Shown piece after piece: positions 1 through 5,771 of a DNA stretch of 9,862 bases. The notes beneath the pieces are model-generated. The model saw only the letters and a program-made list of their open reading frames with translations, was not told where the DNA came from and made no database searches. The translations under genes were made by a program, and so were the position numbers. This stretch comes from TMED14 sp965657195 (lineage in GTDB: Bacteria > Bacteroidota > Bacteroidia > Flavobacteriales > Schleiferiaceae). Positions within the stretch are counted from its first letter, which is position 1. The number at the start of each line of letters is the position of its first letter. The DNA is taken from the NCBI GenBank assembly GCA_965657195.1, contig CBFHNK010000060.1, positions 1 to 9,862 on the forward strand, in the 5' to 3' direction.

Positions 1-1011
1 ACCCCAAGAGAAGTCCGGAATAAAGTTTCGAGGAAAGCCCGCGCCAAAGATGTTGCAGGCCACGCCCACCACGGTACCGGTGTTGAACATGGTGTTGATT
101 CCAGCCTTGCTGTGGTCGCCCATTACCAAACCGCAAAACTGCAGGCCAGTGGGTTCAAAACGACCGCTGGGGTAGCTCCACAGCTTGACCTCGCTGTAGT
201 CGTTTTTGAGGTTGGAGTTGTTGGTGTCGGCGCCCAAGTTGCACCATTCGCCCAGGACGGCGTTGCCTAAAAAGCCATCGTGGCCCTTGTTGCTGTTGCC
301 CCAGAGGACGGCGTTGTTCACCTCTCCCCCTACCTTACTACCAGGGCCAATGGTCGTGGCGCCGTAGATTTTGGAACCGAGCTTGAGTTGCGAACCCTCG
401 CCCAGCGCGAGTGCGCCACGTACGAGGCTGCCCTCCATGATTTCGCTGCCCGCGGCCAGGTAGATGGCGCCTGTACGGCTGTTGAGCACACTGGCCTCGG
501 CCACCGCGCCTTCTTCGGCAAAAATTCGGTCGCCAATCAGGGTGTTGGTGCCGCTGATTGCTGCGGAACTGCGTCCCGCCGTCAAAAGGTCAAAATCCGC
601 CTCAAGGACCTCGGCGTTGGCCGAAAAAAGATCAAATGGGCGGCGCATCAAAAGCGCTAAATCGGCAAACACCACATTTTCGGTAGCATCGGCCCCGTGG
701 CTCGCTAGCCACTCGCCCTGCGCATCAACCAGCTGCTGGCCGGGGCGAAGTTCCGCGACGGCGTCCACCAAGCTGTCGGTTGCCACCAATGCTCCGCGCA
801 CGTGGCGCACGGCGTCGCCTTCGGGCTGACTCAGATCAAAACTACCGGCCAGGTAGGCGGCCGAATGGTACGAAAACGTTGAACCCGGGCTGCGCAGCGA
901 CCATTTTTCGCGAAGGGTAGTTACACCAACGCGCAGGTCGGCCACAGGCCGGGTCCAAGAAAGGGGTTTGAGCGTCTCGCGCTCGCCGCGGTCGTGGAAG
1001 ATGTAGTGCAT
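1..1011 (-). CDS. GlmU-like sugar-nucleotidyltransferase family protein, 3' end cut by window
   Basis: The first 337 residues are present and the gene runs off the left edge; I expect roughly 50 more residues. The N-terminus carries WTRPVADLRVG (19-29) followed by LREKW (33-37), the hallmark of the Bacteroidota 'GlmU family protein'. Residues 1 to about 145 would be the nucleotidyltransferase-like domain. From about 150 onward the chain is rich in hexapeptide repeats of a left-handed beta-helix (GAIYLAAGSEI, GPGSKVGGEV), ending in GTVVGVACNIFGAGFPRNF (312-330), a strongly conserved block in these proteins. The glycine-rich GxGTR nucleotide-binding loop of true GlmU is not visible at the N-terminus, so bifunctional GlmU activity should not be assumed; a sugar-phosphate uridylyl- or acyltransferase-like role is inference. 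The ATG at 1011 lies 18 bases after the L31 stop, so the two are probably one operon. The family call is secure, the reaction is not. Confidence 0.88.
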   Translation of the reverse strand, partial: MHYIFHDRGERETLKPLSWTRPVADLRVGVTTLREKWSLRSPGSTFSYHSAAYLAGSFDLSQPEGDAVRHVRGALVATDSLVDAVAELRPGQQLVDAQGEWLASHGADATENVVFADLALLMRRPFDLFSANAEVLEADFDLLTAGRSSAAISGTNTLIGDRIFAEEGAVAEASVLNSRTGAIYLAAGSEIMEGSLVRGALALGEGSQLKLGSKIYGATTIGPGSKVGGEVNNAVLWGNSNKGHDGFLGNAVLGEWCNLGADTNNSNLKNDYSEVKLWSYPSGRFEPTGLQFCGLVMGDHSKAGINTMFNTGTVVGVACNIFGAGFPRNFIPDFSWG

Positions 1012-1029
1012 CCCCACGAAGGTAGCGGC

Positions 1030-1281
1030 TTACTTCGAGAATTTCGCGTAGCGGTTGCGGAACTTGTCCACACGACCCGCCGTATCGAGAAGCTTCTGCT
1101 TGCCCGTGTAAAATGGGTGCGAGTAGCTCGACACTTCCATCTTTACAAGTGGGTAGGCCACACCGTCAACCTCAAGAGTCTCTTTGGCATTGGCGCAGCT
1201 GCGGATCAAGGTGATGTCACCGGTGCCCATGTCTTTAAAAGCACACACGCGGTAGTTGGTAGGGTGGAGGTTGTCTTTCAT
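1030..1281 (-). CDS. rpmE2: 50S ribosomal protein L31, type B
   Basis: This is an 83-residue protein matching type B L31 over its whole length: HPTNYR (6-11), FKDMGTGD (15-22), EVDGVAYPLVKME (37-49), SHPFYTGKQKLLDTAGRVDKF (54-74). L31 sits at the central protuberance of the large subunit and bridges to the small subunit. The CxxC zinc-binding pairs of type A L31 are absent; two isolated cysteines (about 13 and 29) do not form such a motif, so this is the zinc-independent form. The ATG at 1281 gives the standard N-terminus. A TACATTTG promoter element lies about 53 bases upstream. The GlmU-like gene follows after an 18-base gap and is probably cotranscribed. Confidence 0.97.
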   Translation of the reverse strand: MKDNLHPTNYRVCAFKDMGTGDITLIRSCANAKETLEVDGVAYPLVKMEVSSYSHPFYTGKQKLLDTAGRVDKFRNRYAKFSK

Positions 1282-1334
1282 CGCTTCGTTATTTTAGATC
1301 GAGGTTTGGCCCGATCCCCATTTTTTGCGGACGG

Positions 1335-1342
1335 CAAATGTA
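1335..1342 (-). promoter_or_regulatory. Bacteroidota -7 promoter element (TACATTTG) for L31
   Basis: TACATTTG matches the Bacteroidota sigma-A -7 consensus TAnnTTTG exactly and points toward the L31 gene, leaving a leader of about 50 bases. I do not see a convincing -33 TTG at the usual distance. A short inverted repeat, CGAAA-TAC-TTTCG at 1343-1355, abuts its upstream edge. Confidence 0.6.
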
Positions 1343-1449
1343 CGAAATACTTTCGACCAGAGTTTTATTTTGAACTGCAAATTTCGCGCTCGGATTCCGA
1401 ACTGCAAAACTACGCCCCCGGTACGACCTTTGCAGCCAGCACGACCACC

Positions 1450-2943
1450 ATGTTGATCAAGCCACTCAGGCCACTCGCCACCGCATTCATCCTCGCCCTG
1501 CTCGCCCTCGCGTCGTGCCGGCCCGAGTACCGGTTCGCTCCCGAGCCCGTTACCCTCGTACGCAGCCAGGACACAGTCTACCTCGACACCGTCTTTGCCA
1601 CGGTCGGAAGCTCCACGCGCAGCGTCCGCCTGGTCAACCCCAGCGCCTACGACATCAACCTCAGCCGCCTGAGCCTTGGCCGAGGAACCGAATCGCCCTT
1701 TCGCTTCAACGCCAACGGCCAGCCCGGACCCGAACTCGAAAACGTGGTGATTCCGGCCCGCGACAGCATTTGGATTTTCGTCGAAACCACTGCGCCCCGC
1801 GGCGACGGCGAGATGCTCTGGGAAGATTCCCTGCGCGTTGAGCAAGGAAGCTTTTCCCAAAATATTTACCTCGTGGCGCTCGCCTGGGACGCGCACTTCC
1901 ACTACCCCAACCGCGTCCTGACGATTCCGCAGCCCGAACCCTACCCCGACATCCTCATTCCCTACGTGATTTTAGGGGCCAACGAGGTCTGGAGCAACGA
2001 CAAGCCGCACGTCGTCTACGGCTACGCGGTAGTTGACAGCGGGGGCACCCTTGACATTTTGGCGGGCGCACAGGTCCACTTCCACAGCGGCTCTGGCCTT
2101 TGGGTGACTTCGGGCGGAACCCTTCGGGTCGACGCCGCCGCGGCCGGATCCTACGACGAACCGGCAGTGCTTCAGGGCGACCGCCTCGAACCCTTTTACC
2201 GCAACATCGCCGGCCAATGGGGTGGCGTGCTGGGCGGAATCTTTCTGCAGCGCGGCGCCAAGGCAGACATTCGCAACGCTTGGATCCGCAACGGAACCCT
2301 CGGAATTCGCTGCGACAGCGTGGCCGACGGCGAGCCCCACAACCTTTGGGTGCGCGACAGCCGTATTACCGACTTCAGCCGTGCCGCCATCTACAGCGGA
2401 TTTGGCCGCATCCGACTCGAAAACACCGTCGTGGCCAACTCCGGCCTCTACAATCTCTACACCTTGGGCGGACGCATCGAGGCGGACCACTGCACGTTTG
2501 CCAACTCCTTTCCCGGGCCCAGGGCTACCCCGTCCATTGGGCTCTTCAACCGCTACGACGACGGAACCGGCACCTTTCGCTACCGCGCCCTACTGCAGGC
2601 CGACCTGCGCAACTGCATCGTGGACGGAAGCCAAGAGTCCGAAGTCGGCTTCGGATACGGACCCCAAGCCGCATTCTACTACCGCTTTGAAGGATCTCTG
2701 CTCAAGCTGAACCGCTTCCCCGATCCAGCCCTCTACGACGTCAACGACCCCGCGCGCTTCGAGGGCTGTATATTCAATGTGAATCCACAGTTTGAGGCAT
2801 CAAGCAATTTCGACTACCGACTCAAATTGGGCTCGCCTGCCCTCGGAATCGGCTGGCCCAACGCCACCAACCTCGTTCCGCTGGACGCCTTGGGGCAATC
2901 ACGCCCTAGCCCCGCCGATGCGGGCGCCCTAGAGACGTTGTAA
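1450..2943 (+). CDS. Outer-surface lipoprotein with DUF1573-like and right-handed beta-helix domains
   Basis: This is a 497-residue protein. The open frame extends upstream to 994, but that part lies antisense to L31. The ATG at 1450 gives a textbook lipoprotein signal: positively charged start (K4, R7), hydrophobic stretch 9-21, lipobox LASC with the lipidated cysteine at 23. Residues about 30-145 look like a beta-sandwich of the DUF1573/Ig kind (DTVFATVGSSTRSVRLVNPS, then a string ending IPARDSIWIFVETTAP). From about 185 to 450 there are repeated short strands and turns (SGGTLDILAGAQVHF, SGGTLRVD, RGAKADIRNAWIRNG, GRIRLENTVVANSG, GRIEADHCTF, ADLRNCIVDGS) typical of a right-handed parallel beta-helix. 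The C-terminus (DYRLKLGSPALGIG, then DALGQSRPSPADAGALE) is the usual closing cap of such proteins. Proteins of this type are cell-surface anchored and some bind or cleave polysaccharide; I see no diagnostic catalytic residues. No type IX secretion tail is apparent. It is divergent from L31. Confidence 0.88.
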   Translation: MLIKPLRPLATAFILALLALASCRPEYRFAPEPVTLVRSQDTVYLDTVFATVGSSTRSVRLVNPSAYDINLSRLSLGRGTESPFRFNANGQPGPELENVVIPARDSIWIFVETTAPRGDGEMLWEDSLRVEQGSFSQNIYLVALAWDAHFHYPNRVLTIPQPEPYPDILIPYVILGANEVWSNDKPHVVYGYAVVDSGGTLDILAGAQVHFHSGSGLWVTSGGTLRVDAAAAGSYDEPAVLQGDRLEPFYRNIAGQWGGVLGGIFLQRGAKADIRNAWIRNGTLGIRCDSVADGEPHNLWVRDSRITDFSRAAIYSGFGRIRLENTVVANSGLYNLYTLGGRIEADHCTFANSFPGPRATPSIGLFNRYDDGTGTFRYRALLQADLRNCIVDGSQESEVGFGYGPQAAFYYRFEGSLLKLNRFPDPALYDVNDPARFEGCIFNVNPQFEASSNFDYRLKLGSPALGIGWPNATNLVPLDALGQSRPSPADAGALETL

Positions 2944-2966
2944 ACGGCTGTTTTCAAAAGGATTGC

Positions 2967-2974
2967 TAACTTTG
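2967..2974 (+). promoter_or_regulatory. Bacteroidota -7 promoter element (TAACTTTG) for the MNT-HEPN pair
   Basis: TAACTTTG is an exact TAnnTTTG match and ends only four bases before the mntA ATG at 2979. Bacteroidota transcripts start a few bases past this box, so the mRNA probably starts at or next to the ATG and is leaderless or nearly so. The nearest TTG upstream (2938-2940) is 26 bases away, longer than the usual spacing, so a -33 element is not convincing. Confidence 0.6.
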
Positions 2975-2978
2975 CGCC

Positions 2979-3293
2979 ATGAGCCAGCGCGCCCGCATCC
3001 TCGACCTTTTGCAAAGGCATAAAAATTCCCTTGAACGAGATTTTTATGTGGATTACTTGGGGCTTTTTGGATCCGTTGCGCGCGCAGAAGATGGCTTATC
3101 TAGCGATATAGATTTATTGGTTTCTTTTTCTAGGCCCGTTGGGGTGGAATTCTTAGAGTTGGGACACCACCTCGAACAACTTTTCGGCCGTAAAGTAGAC
3201 CTGGTATCGTTGGGCGGTATTGCCCCAAAGTACTTGAAAGCCATTCAAGACGACCTTATTGATGTCCAAGTGAGCGCCCCGTCTCTTGCTTGA
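2979..3293 (+). CDS. mntA: MntA-like MNT-domain nucleotidyltransferase, antitoxin of a MNT-HEPN pair
   Basis: This is a 104-residue minimal nucleotidyltransferase. The catalytic signature GSx10DxD is exact: G31-S32, ten residues, then D43-I-D45. The third metal-binding acidic residue is probably D74 in GRKVDLV (70-76). The PVGVEFLELGHHLEQLFGRK block (53-72) is the usual second half of the MNT fold. In characterised pairs MntA transfers AMP from ATP to a tyrosine next to the active site of the HepT toxin and thereby silences it; the intact motif suggests an active enzyme, by inference. It overlaps the toxin gene by eight bases if that starts at TTG 3286. Leu codons TTA and TTG and AT-rich runs (such as the stretch around 3095-3135) set it apart from the CTC/CTG-rich neighbours, which suggests horizontal acquisition. 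Its own promoter lies immediately upstream. Confidence 0.9.
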   Translation: MSQRARILDLLQRHKNSLERDFYVDYLGLFGSVARAEDGLSSDIDLLVSFSRPVGVEFLELGHHLEQLFGRKVDLVSLGGIAPKYLKAIQDDLIDVQVSAPSLA

Positions 3294-3606
3294 AGACATG
3301 GTTCTCGCGTCCCAAAAAATCACCACCTACACCAAAGACCAAACGTTTGAATCGTTTGTGGAAAACGCTTTGGTCGTGGACGCCGTGGTGCGAAACTTTG
3401 AAATTTTAGGTGAAGCCGCCTCGAAAATGCCGCACACTTTTACCGCAAAGCACTCTCAAATTCCATGGCGGCTCATCAAGGACTACCGAAACCGGTTAAT
3501 TCACGAATACTTCGGCATCAACCCGGGCATTATATGGGAGCTACGATGCCGAGAGATTCCAAAATTGACGGCATTACTCGAGATCCTACTTGCCCAAACC
3601 CACTAA
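3286..3606 (+). CDS. hepT: HepT-like HEPN ribonuclease toxin (DUF86)
   Basis: This is an all-alpha HEPN protein of 106 residues if translation begins at TTG 3286. An in-frame stop at 3271 limits the start, and the alternative is ATG 3298, giving 102 residues. I prefer TTG because it keeps the LED residues that the family has just before its first helix. The DUF86 signatures are clear: VVDAVVRNFEILGEAASKMP (30-49), and the catalytic RX4HXY motif as R68, H73, Y75 in DYRNRLIHEYFG. In this toxin class the Arg-His pair cleaves RNA, and the nearby tyrosine is the residue adenylylated by MntA. The N-terminus is a few residues shorter than usual members. It overlaps mntA upstream, consistent with translational coupling. 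The last 21 bases overlap the end of the convergent acyl-CoA reductase gene. Confidence 0.88.
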   Translation: MLEDMVLASQKITTYTKDQTFESFVENALVVDAVVRNFEILGEAASKMPHTFTAKHSQIPWRLIKDYRNRLIHEYFGINPGIIWELRCREIPKLTALLEILLAQTH

Positions 3607-4587
3607 AAACGCCGGCGTATCCACTCCATCAGCGTAATCCCAGAGGGCGGGAAACTGGCTTTGGCCAAAAGGCGTCCGCCCGCGACCTACCACGGTTTGA
3701 AGTCGGTCGGATTGGCCGTACAACCAGGATTCCGCGGCAGCTGTACTGTCGTGCCAGGTGACATGGACCACTGAAAGGGGCGGCTTCAGCGTCTCGTGCT
3801 CGCGCAGCACCACCCAGTTGTTTTCGAGAAAGGGTTCGCGGTTGAGCATGAATAGGGCGCGGTGGTAGTCGTAGTTCGAACCGTAGCGGGCGTGCTCGGC
3901 GATTCGGCTCCACTTCATCCACGAGGCAAAGAGGCGCTGCACGTCGAATCCGCGCTCGAGGGCAAGGTGGGTCACGCTGTGGCACCCGCGGCCGAAGTAG
4001 CGAAAGAGGTCATCCGAAAGGGCATCGAGCTCGGAGTCGGTAGCGTCGGCCGGAACCACCGCTGCCGAAGTCCGCGCCCCGCGCAAAATGCGCGGAACCG
4101 TGGCGAAGTACTGGTCAAAGTGCGCGACGGCCTGGTCTCCACCGGTGGCAATCAAAGCCTCAACACCGTTCATCCGATCCACAACCTCGATGTCGGCCTC
4201 AGTATCGAGCGACTTTAGACGACGAATCACCTCTGCGGTCAATATGGGGTCGTCGGATGAGGGCTTGAACCGAACCCGGTGTCCCGCAACGTAGCCGCAC
4301 AGCAGGTCGTGCAGCGCGACCAGCGGAAGGTTTCCCGCGCCCACCATTCCGACGGTTCGCGAAGCGGTTCCGCCCAATGGCCACATCGGAATCCACGCGT
4401 CGAGCGACTCGCGCGTCAGTGCGTCGGCCCACGCATTCAGCGCGTCCGTGGTGAATTCAGGCGAAAACCAGGGATTTCGTACCGAAGCGCTCGCCAATAG
4501 TTGGGGGTCTGCGGCCATGCTGCGCAGCTCCGAACCGAGGCGTTCAAGGACCAAAAAACGAGTGCGGAGCAGGGCGGAATCAAGCAT
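3586..4587 (-). CDS. Acyl-CoA reductase, LuxC family
   Basis: This is a 333-residue protein of the LuxC-like acyl-CoA reductase family, which in bioluminescent bacteria makes fatty aldehydes from activated acyl groups with NADPH. NPWF (38-41) is typical of the N-terminus, VGAGNLPLVALHDLL (82-96) and FKPSSDDP (107-114) form the nucleotide-binding half, and FGRGCHSVTHL (198-208) carries C202, the expected acyl-thioester nucleophile. The C-terminus holds LQTVVGRG and PALWDYADGVDTPAFL. I chose ATG 4587: the open frame runs on to 5178, but that part is antisense to the ferredoxin. No lux genes are nearby, and this stand-alone form beside a ferredoxin and serC is a recurring Bacteroidota arrangement, from general knowledge. 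The true substrate is unknown. It diverges from the ferredoxin gene across 51 bases. Confidence 0.88.
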   Translation of the reverse strand: MLDSALLRTRFLVLERLGSELRSMAADPQLLASASVRNPWFSPEFTTDALNAWADALTRESLDAWIPMWPLGGTASRTVGMVGAGNLPLVALHDLLCGYVAGHRVRFKPSSDDPILTAEVIRRLKSLDTEADIEVVDRMNGVEALIATGGDQAVAHFDQYFATVPRILRGARTSAAVVPADATDSELDALSDDLFRYFGRGCHSVTHLALERGFDVQRLFASWMKWSRIAEHARYGSNYDYHRALFMLNREPFLENNWVVLREHETLKPPLSVVHVTWHDSTAAAESWLYGQSDRLQTVVGRGRTPFGQSQFPALWDYADGVDTPAFLVGLGK

Positions 4588-4606
4588 CGGTGCAGAAAAA
4601 AGGGCG

Positions 4607-4614
4607 TATCTTTG
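4607..4614 (+). promoter_or_regulatory. Bacteroidota -7 promoter element (TATCTTTG) for the ferredoxin gene
   Basis: TATCTTTG matches TAnnTTTG exactly and lies 24 bases upstream of the ferredoxin ATG. No good -33 TTG is visible upstream. It faces the minus-strand -7 box at 4621-4628 across six bases. Confidence 0.6.
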
Positions 4615-4620
4615 CCGCCA

Positions 4621-4628
4621 CAAAAGTA
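4621..4628 (-). promoter_or_regulatory. Bacteroidota -7 promoter element (TACTTTTG) for the acyl-CoA reductase gene
   Basis: On the minus strand this reads TACTTTTG, an exact TAnnTTTG match, 33 bases upstream of the reductase ATG at 4587. It lies inside the expected leader of the ferredoxin transcript and is the mirror image of the plus-strand box at 4607-4614. Confidence 0.5.
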
Positions 4629-4638
4629 CGCTTCGACT

Positions 4639-4989
4639 ATGGCCATTAAGATTACCGACGAGTGCATTAACTGCGGTGCGTGTGAGGCAGAATGCCCCAA
4701 CAACGCAATCTATGAGGGCGGTATGGAGTGGCGCTTTGCCGACGGAACCAAACTCAATGGCGGACTCGTGAGTAAGAGCGGCCTCAGCACCGACGCGGCG
4801 ACTGCTCAAGAGCCCGTGAGCTTTGACTACTATTACATTGTGACCGACAAGTGCACCGAGTGCGTGGGATTCCACGAAACACCCCAGTGCGCCGAGGTGT
4901 GCCCGGTGGACTGCTGTGTACCCGACGAAGACCACGTCGAGTCGCGAGAGGAGCTCGAGGCCAAAAAATCCTTCCTGCACCTGGATTGA
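4639..4989 (+). CDS. 4Fe-4S dicluster ferredoxin
   Basis: This is a 116-residue cytoplasmic electron carrier. The first cluster motif is C9xxC12xxC15xxxC19-P, the second is C72xxC75x8C84xxxC88-P, with extra cysteines at 92 and 93. The long CX8C loop in the second motif is the Alvin-type (Allochromatium/YfhL-like) pattern. About 50 residues separate the two motifs, including WRFADGT (31-37), an insertion seen in the Bacteroidota version. The C-terminus is acidic (SREELEAKKSF). ATG 4639 is preferred over the open frame upstream (from 4501) because it gives the standard MAIKITDECINCG start and follows a promoter element. It could supply low-potential electrons to an unidentified partner; the divergent acyl-CoA reductase normally uses NADPH, so a direct link is only a guess. 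The next gene overlaps its stop codon by one base. Confidence 0.95.
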   Translation: MAIKITDECINCGACEAECPNNAIYEGGMEWRFADGTKLNGGLVSKSGLSTDAATAQEPVSFDYYYIVTDKCTECVGFHETPQCAEVCPVDCCVPDEDHVESREELEAKKSFLHLD

Positions 4990-5747
4990 TGCGCCACGTA
5001 GCCCTGATTCTGATTGCGCTTGCCGCCGGAACAGGGAATTCGTGGGCCCAATCGCCCGAAATTGATTCACTGGTTGCCGTTTCGCGCAACCGAGACCTGA
5101 ACGACGCCCCGCGACTTGAGGCACTCGATTCGTTGGCGGCGCGGACGCTTCGCATTCTTCGCGCCAATCCGTCGGCAAAGCCGGTTCCGATCCCTGAAAA
5201 CGCCCTGCGCACCGAGAGCCCTGACGGGCGGATTGTGCTGGTTACCCTAAATGCTCCGCTGAACGACGGGAGCTACGCCTACCGCGGCATCGCCGGCCGC
5301 CCTGACGGTGCGAAGGGTATGGTTTGGGTTCCGCTCACCGAGGGCCAATGGCCCGAAGCCATCGTGTACCGAATCACCTCGGCGCGCTACCGCCGCAAGA
5401 CCTACTACATGTCGCTTTGGTTCAGACCGCACCTCAACGGGGTACAAGAAAAGGGCATCGAGCCCGTGATTCCGACCCGAAGCCGTTTGGTGTTTGGCGC
5501 CCGCGTGTTTGCGGTGAAGAAGTTCAACGACGAAACGTTTAAAAAAGCACCCGAACGACTGGTGCTGCGCTACGGCCCGATGGCCACTGCCGCCGTCCGC
5601 CCCGAGAAGCCCGGAGTGATCGTGATCGACGAAGTCGCACCCATCCGCGATGCGCCCAAGGGGCAGTACCGCTACTACGGCCCGACGGCTGTGCAAAACC
5701 GACTCATATTTCGCGACGGAAAATGGCGTTTCGAAACCTTACCCTAA
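4989..5747 (+). CDS. Secreted protein of unknown function
   Basis: I do not recognise a family. The ATG at 4989 shares one base with the ferredoxin stop (TGATG), so translation is probably coupled; the open frame further upstream overlaps the ferredoxin in another frame and is not real. The 252-residue product starts with a signal peptide: charged MRH, hydrophobic core 4-13, and a likely signal peptidase I site after A20 (SWA|Q). There is no lipobox and no other membrane segment, so the mature protein is probably periplasmic or exported. The body is rich in basic and aromatic residues (ARYRRKTYYMSLWFRPHL) and ends in a block resembling a small beta-rich domain (RYYGPTAVQNRLIFRDGKWRFETL). No cysteines or cofactor motifs were noted. 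Its coupling to a cytoplasmic ferredoxin is puzzling. Confidence 0.75.
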   Translation: MRHVALILIALAAGTGNSWAQSPEIDSLVAVSRNRDLNDAPRLEALDSLAARTLRILRANPSAKPVPIPENALRTESPDGRIVLVTLNAPLNDGSYAYRGIAGRPDGAKGMVWVPLTEGQWPEAIVYRITSARYRRKTYYMSLWFRPHLNGVQEKGIEPVIPTRSRLVFGARVFAVKKFNDETFKKAPERLVLRYGPMATAAVRPEKPGVIVIDEVAPIRDAPKGQYRYYGPTAVQNRLIFRDGKWRFETLP

Positions 5748-5758
5748 CCTAAGCCCCC

Positions 5759-5766
5759 TAACTTTG
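5759..5766 (+). promoter_or_regulatory. Bacteroidota -7 promoter element (TAACTTTG) for serC operon
   Basis: TAACTTTG ends five bases before the serC ATG, the same box and nearly the same spacing as before mntA. It is likely to give a leaderless or nearly leaderless mRNA and makes serC the first gene of a new transcription unit, 11 bases after the preceding stop codon. No clear -33 TTG is seen. Confidence 0.6.
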
Positions 5767-5771
5767 CACCC

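Noticed and set aside
280..829. Overlapping plus-strand open frames opposite the GlmU-like gene
   Set aside because: The minus-strand translation is a convincing GlmU-family protein throughout, so these are antisense shadows.
1425..1432. GACCTTTG as a -7 promoter box for the lipoprotein
   Set aside because: It keeps only the TTTG half of TAnnTTTG; the leading TA is missing, so I did not list it as a feature.
994..1449. Upstream extension of the lipoprotein frame to a start at 994
   Set aside because: It runs antisense to L31 and its promoter, lacks any recognisable sequence, and the ATG at 1450 gives a perfect lipoprotein signal.
1294..1902. Long minus-strand open frame opposite the lipoprotein gene
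   Set aside because: It shows no family resemblance, and the plus-strand frame has a clear signal peptide and domains; it is a GC-driven shadow.
2941..2978. Terminator or insertion repeat between the lipoprotein gene and mntA
   Set aside because: Only a four-base inverted repeat is visible and there is no matching direct repeat at the far end of the cassette.
4501..4638. Upstream extension of the ferredoxin frame
   Set aside because: It overlaps the divergent reductase gene and the shared promoters; MAIKITDECINCG at 4639 is the standard start.
4588..5178. Upstream extension of the acyl-CoA reductase frame on the minus strand
   Set aside because: It is antisense to the ferredoxin and the secreted-protein gene; the family start matches ATG 4587 and the open frame is explained by high GC.
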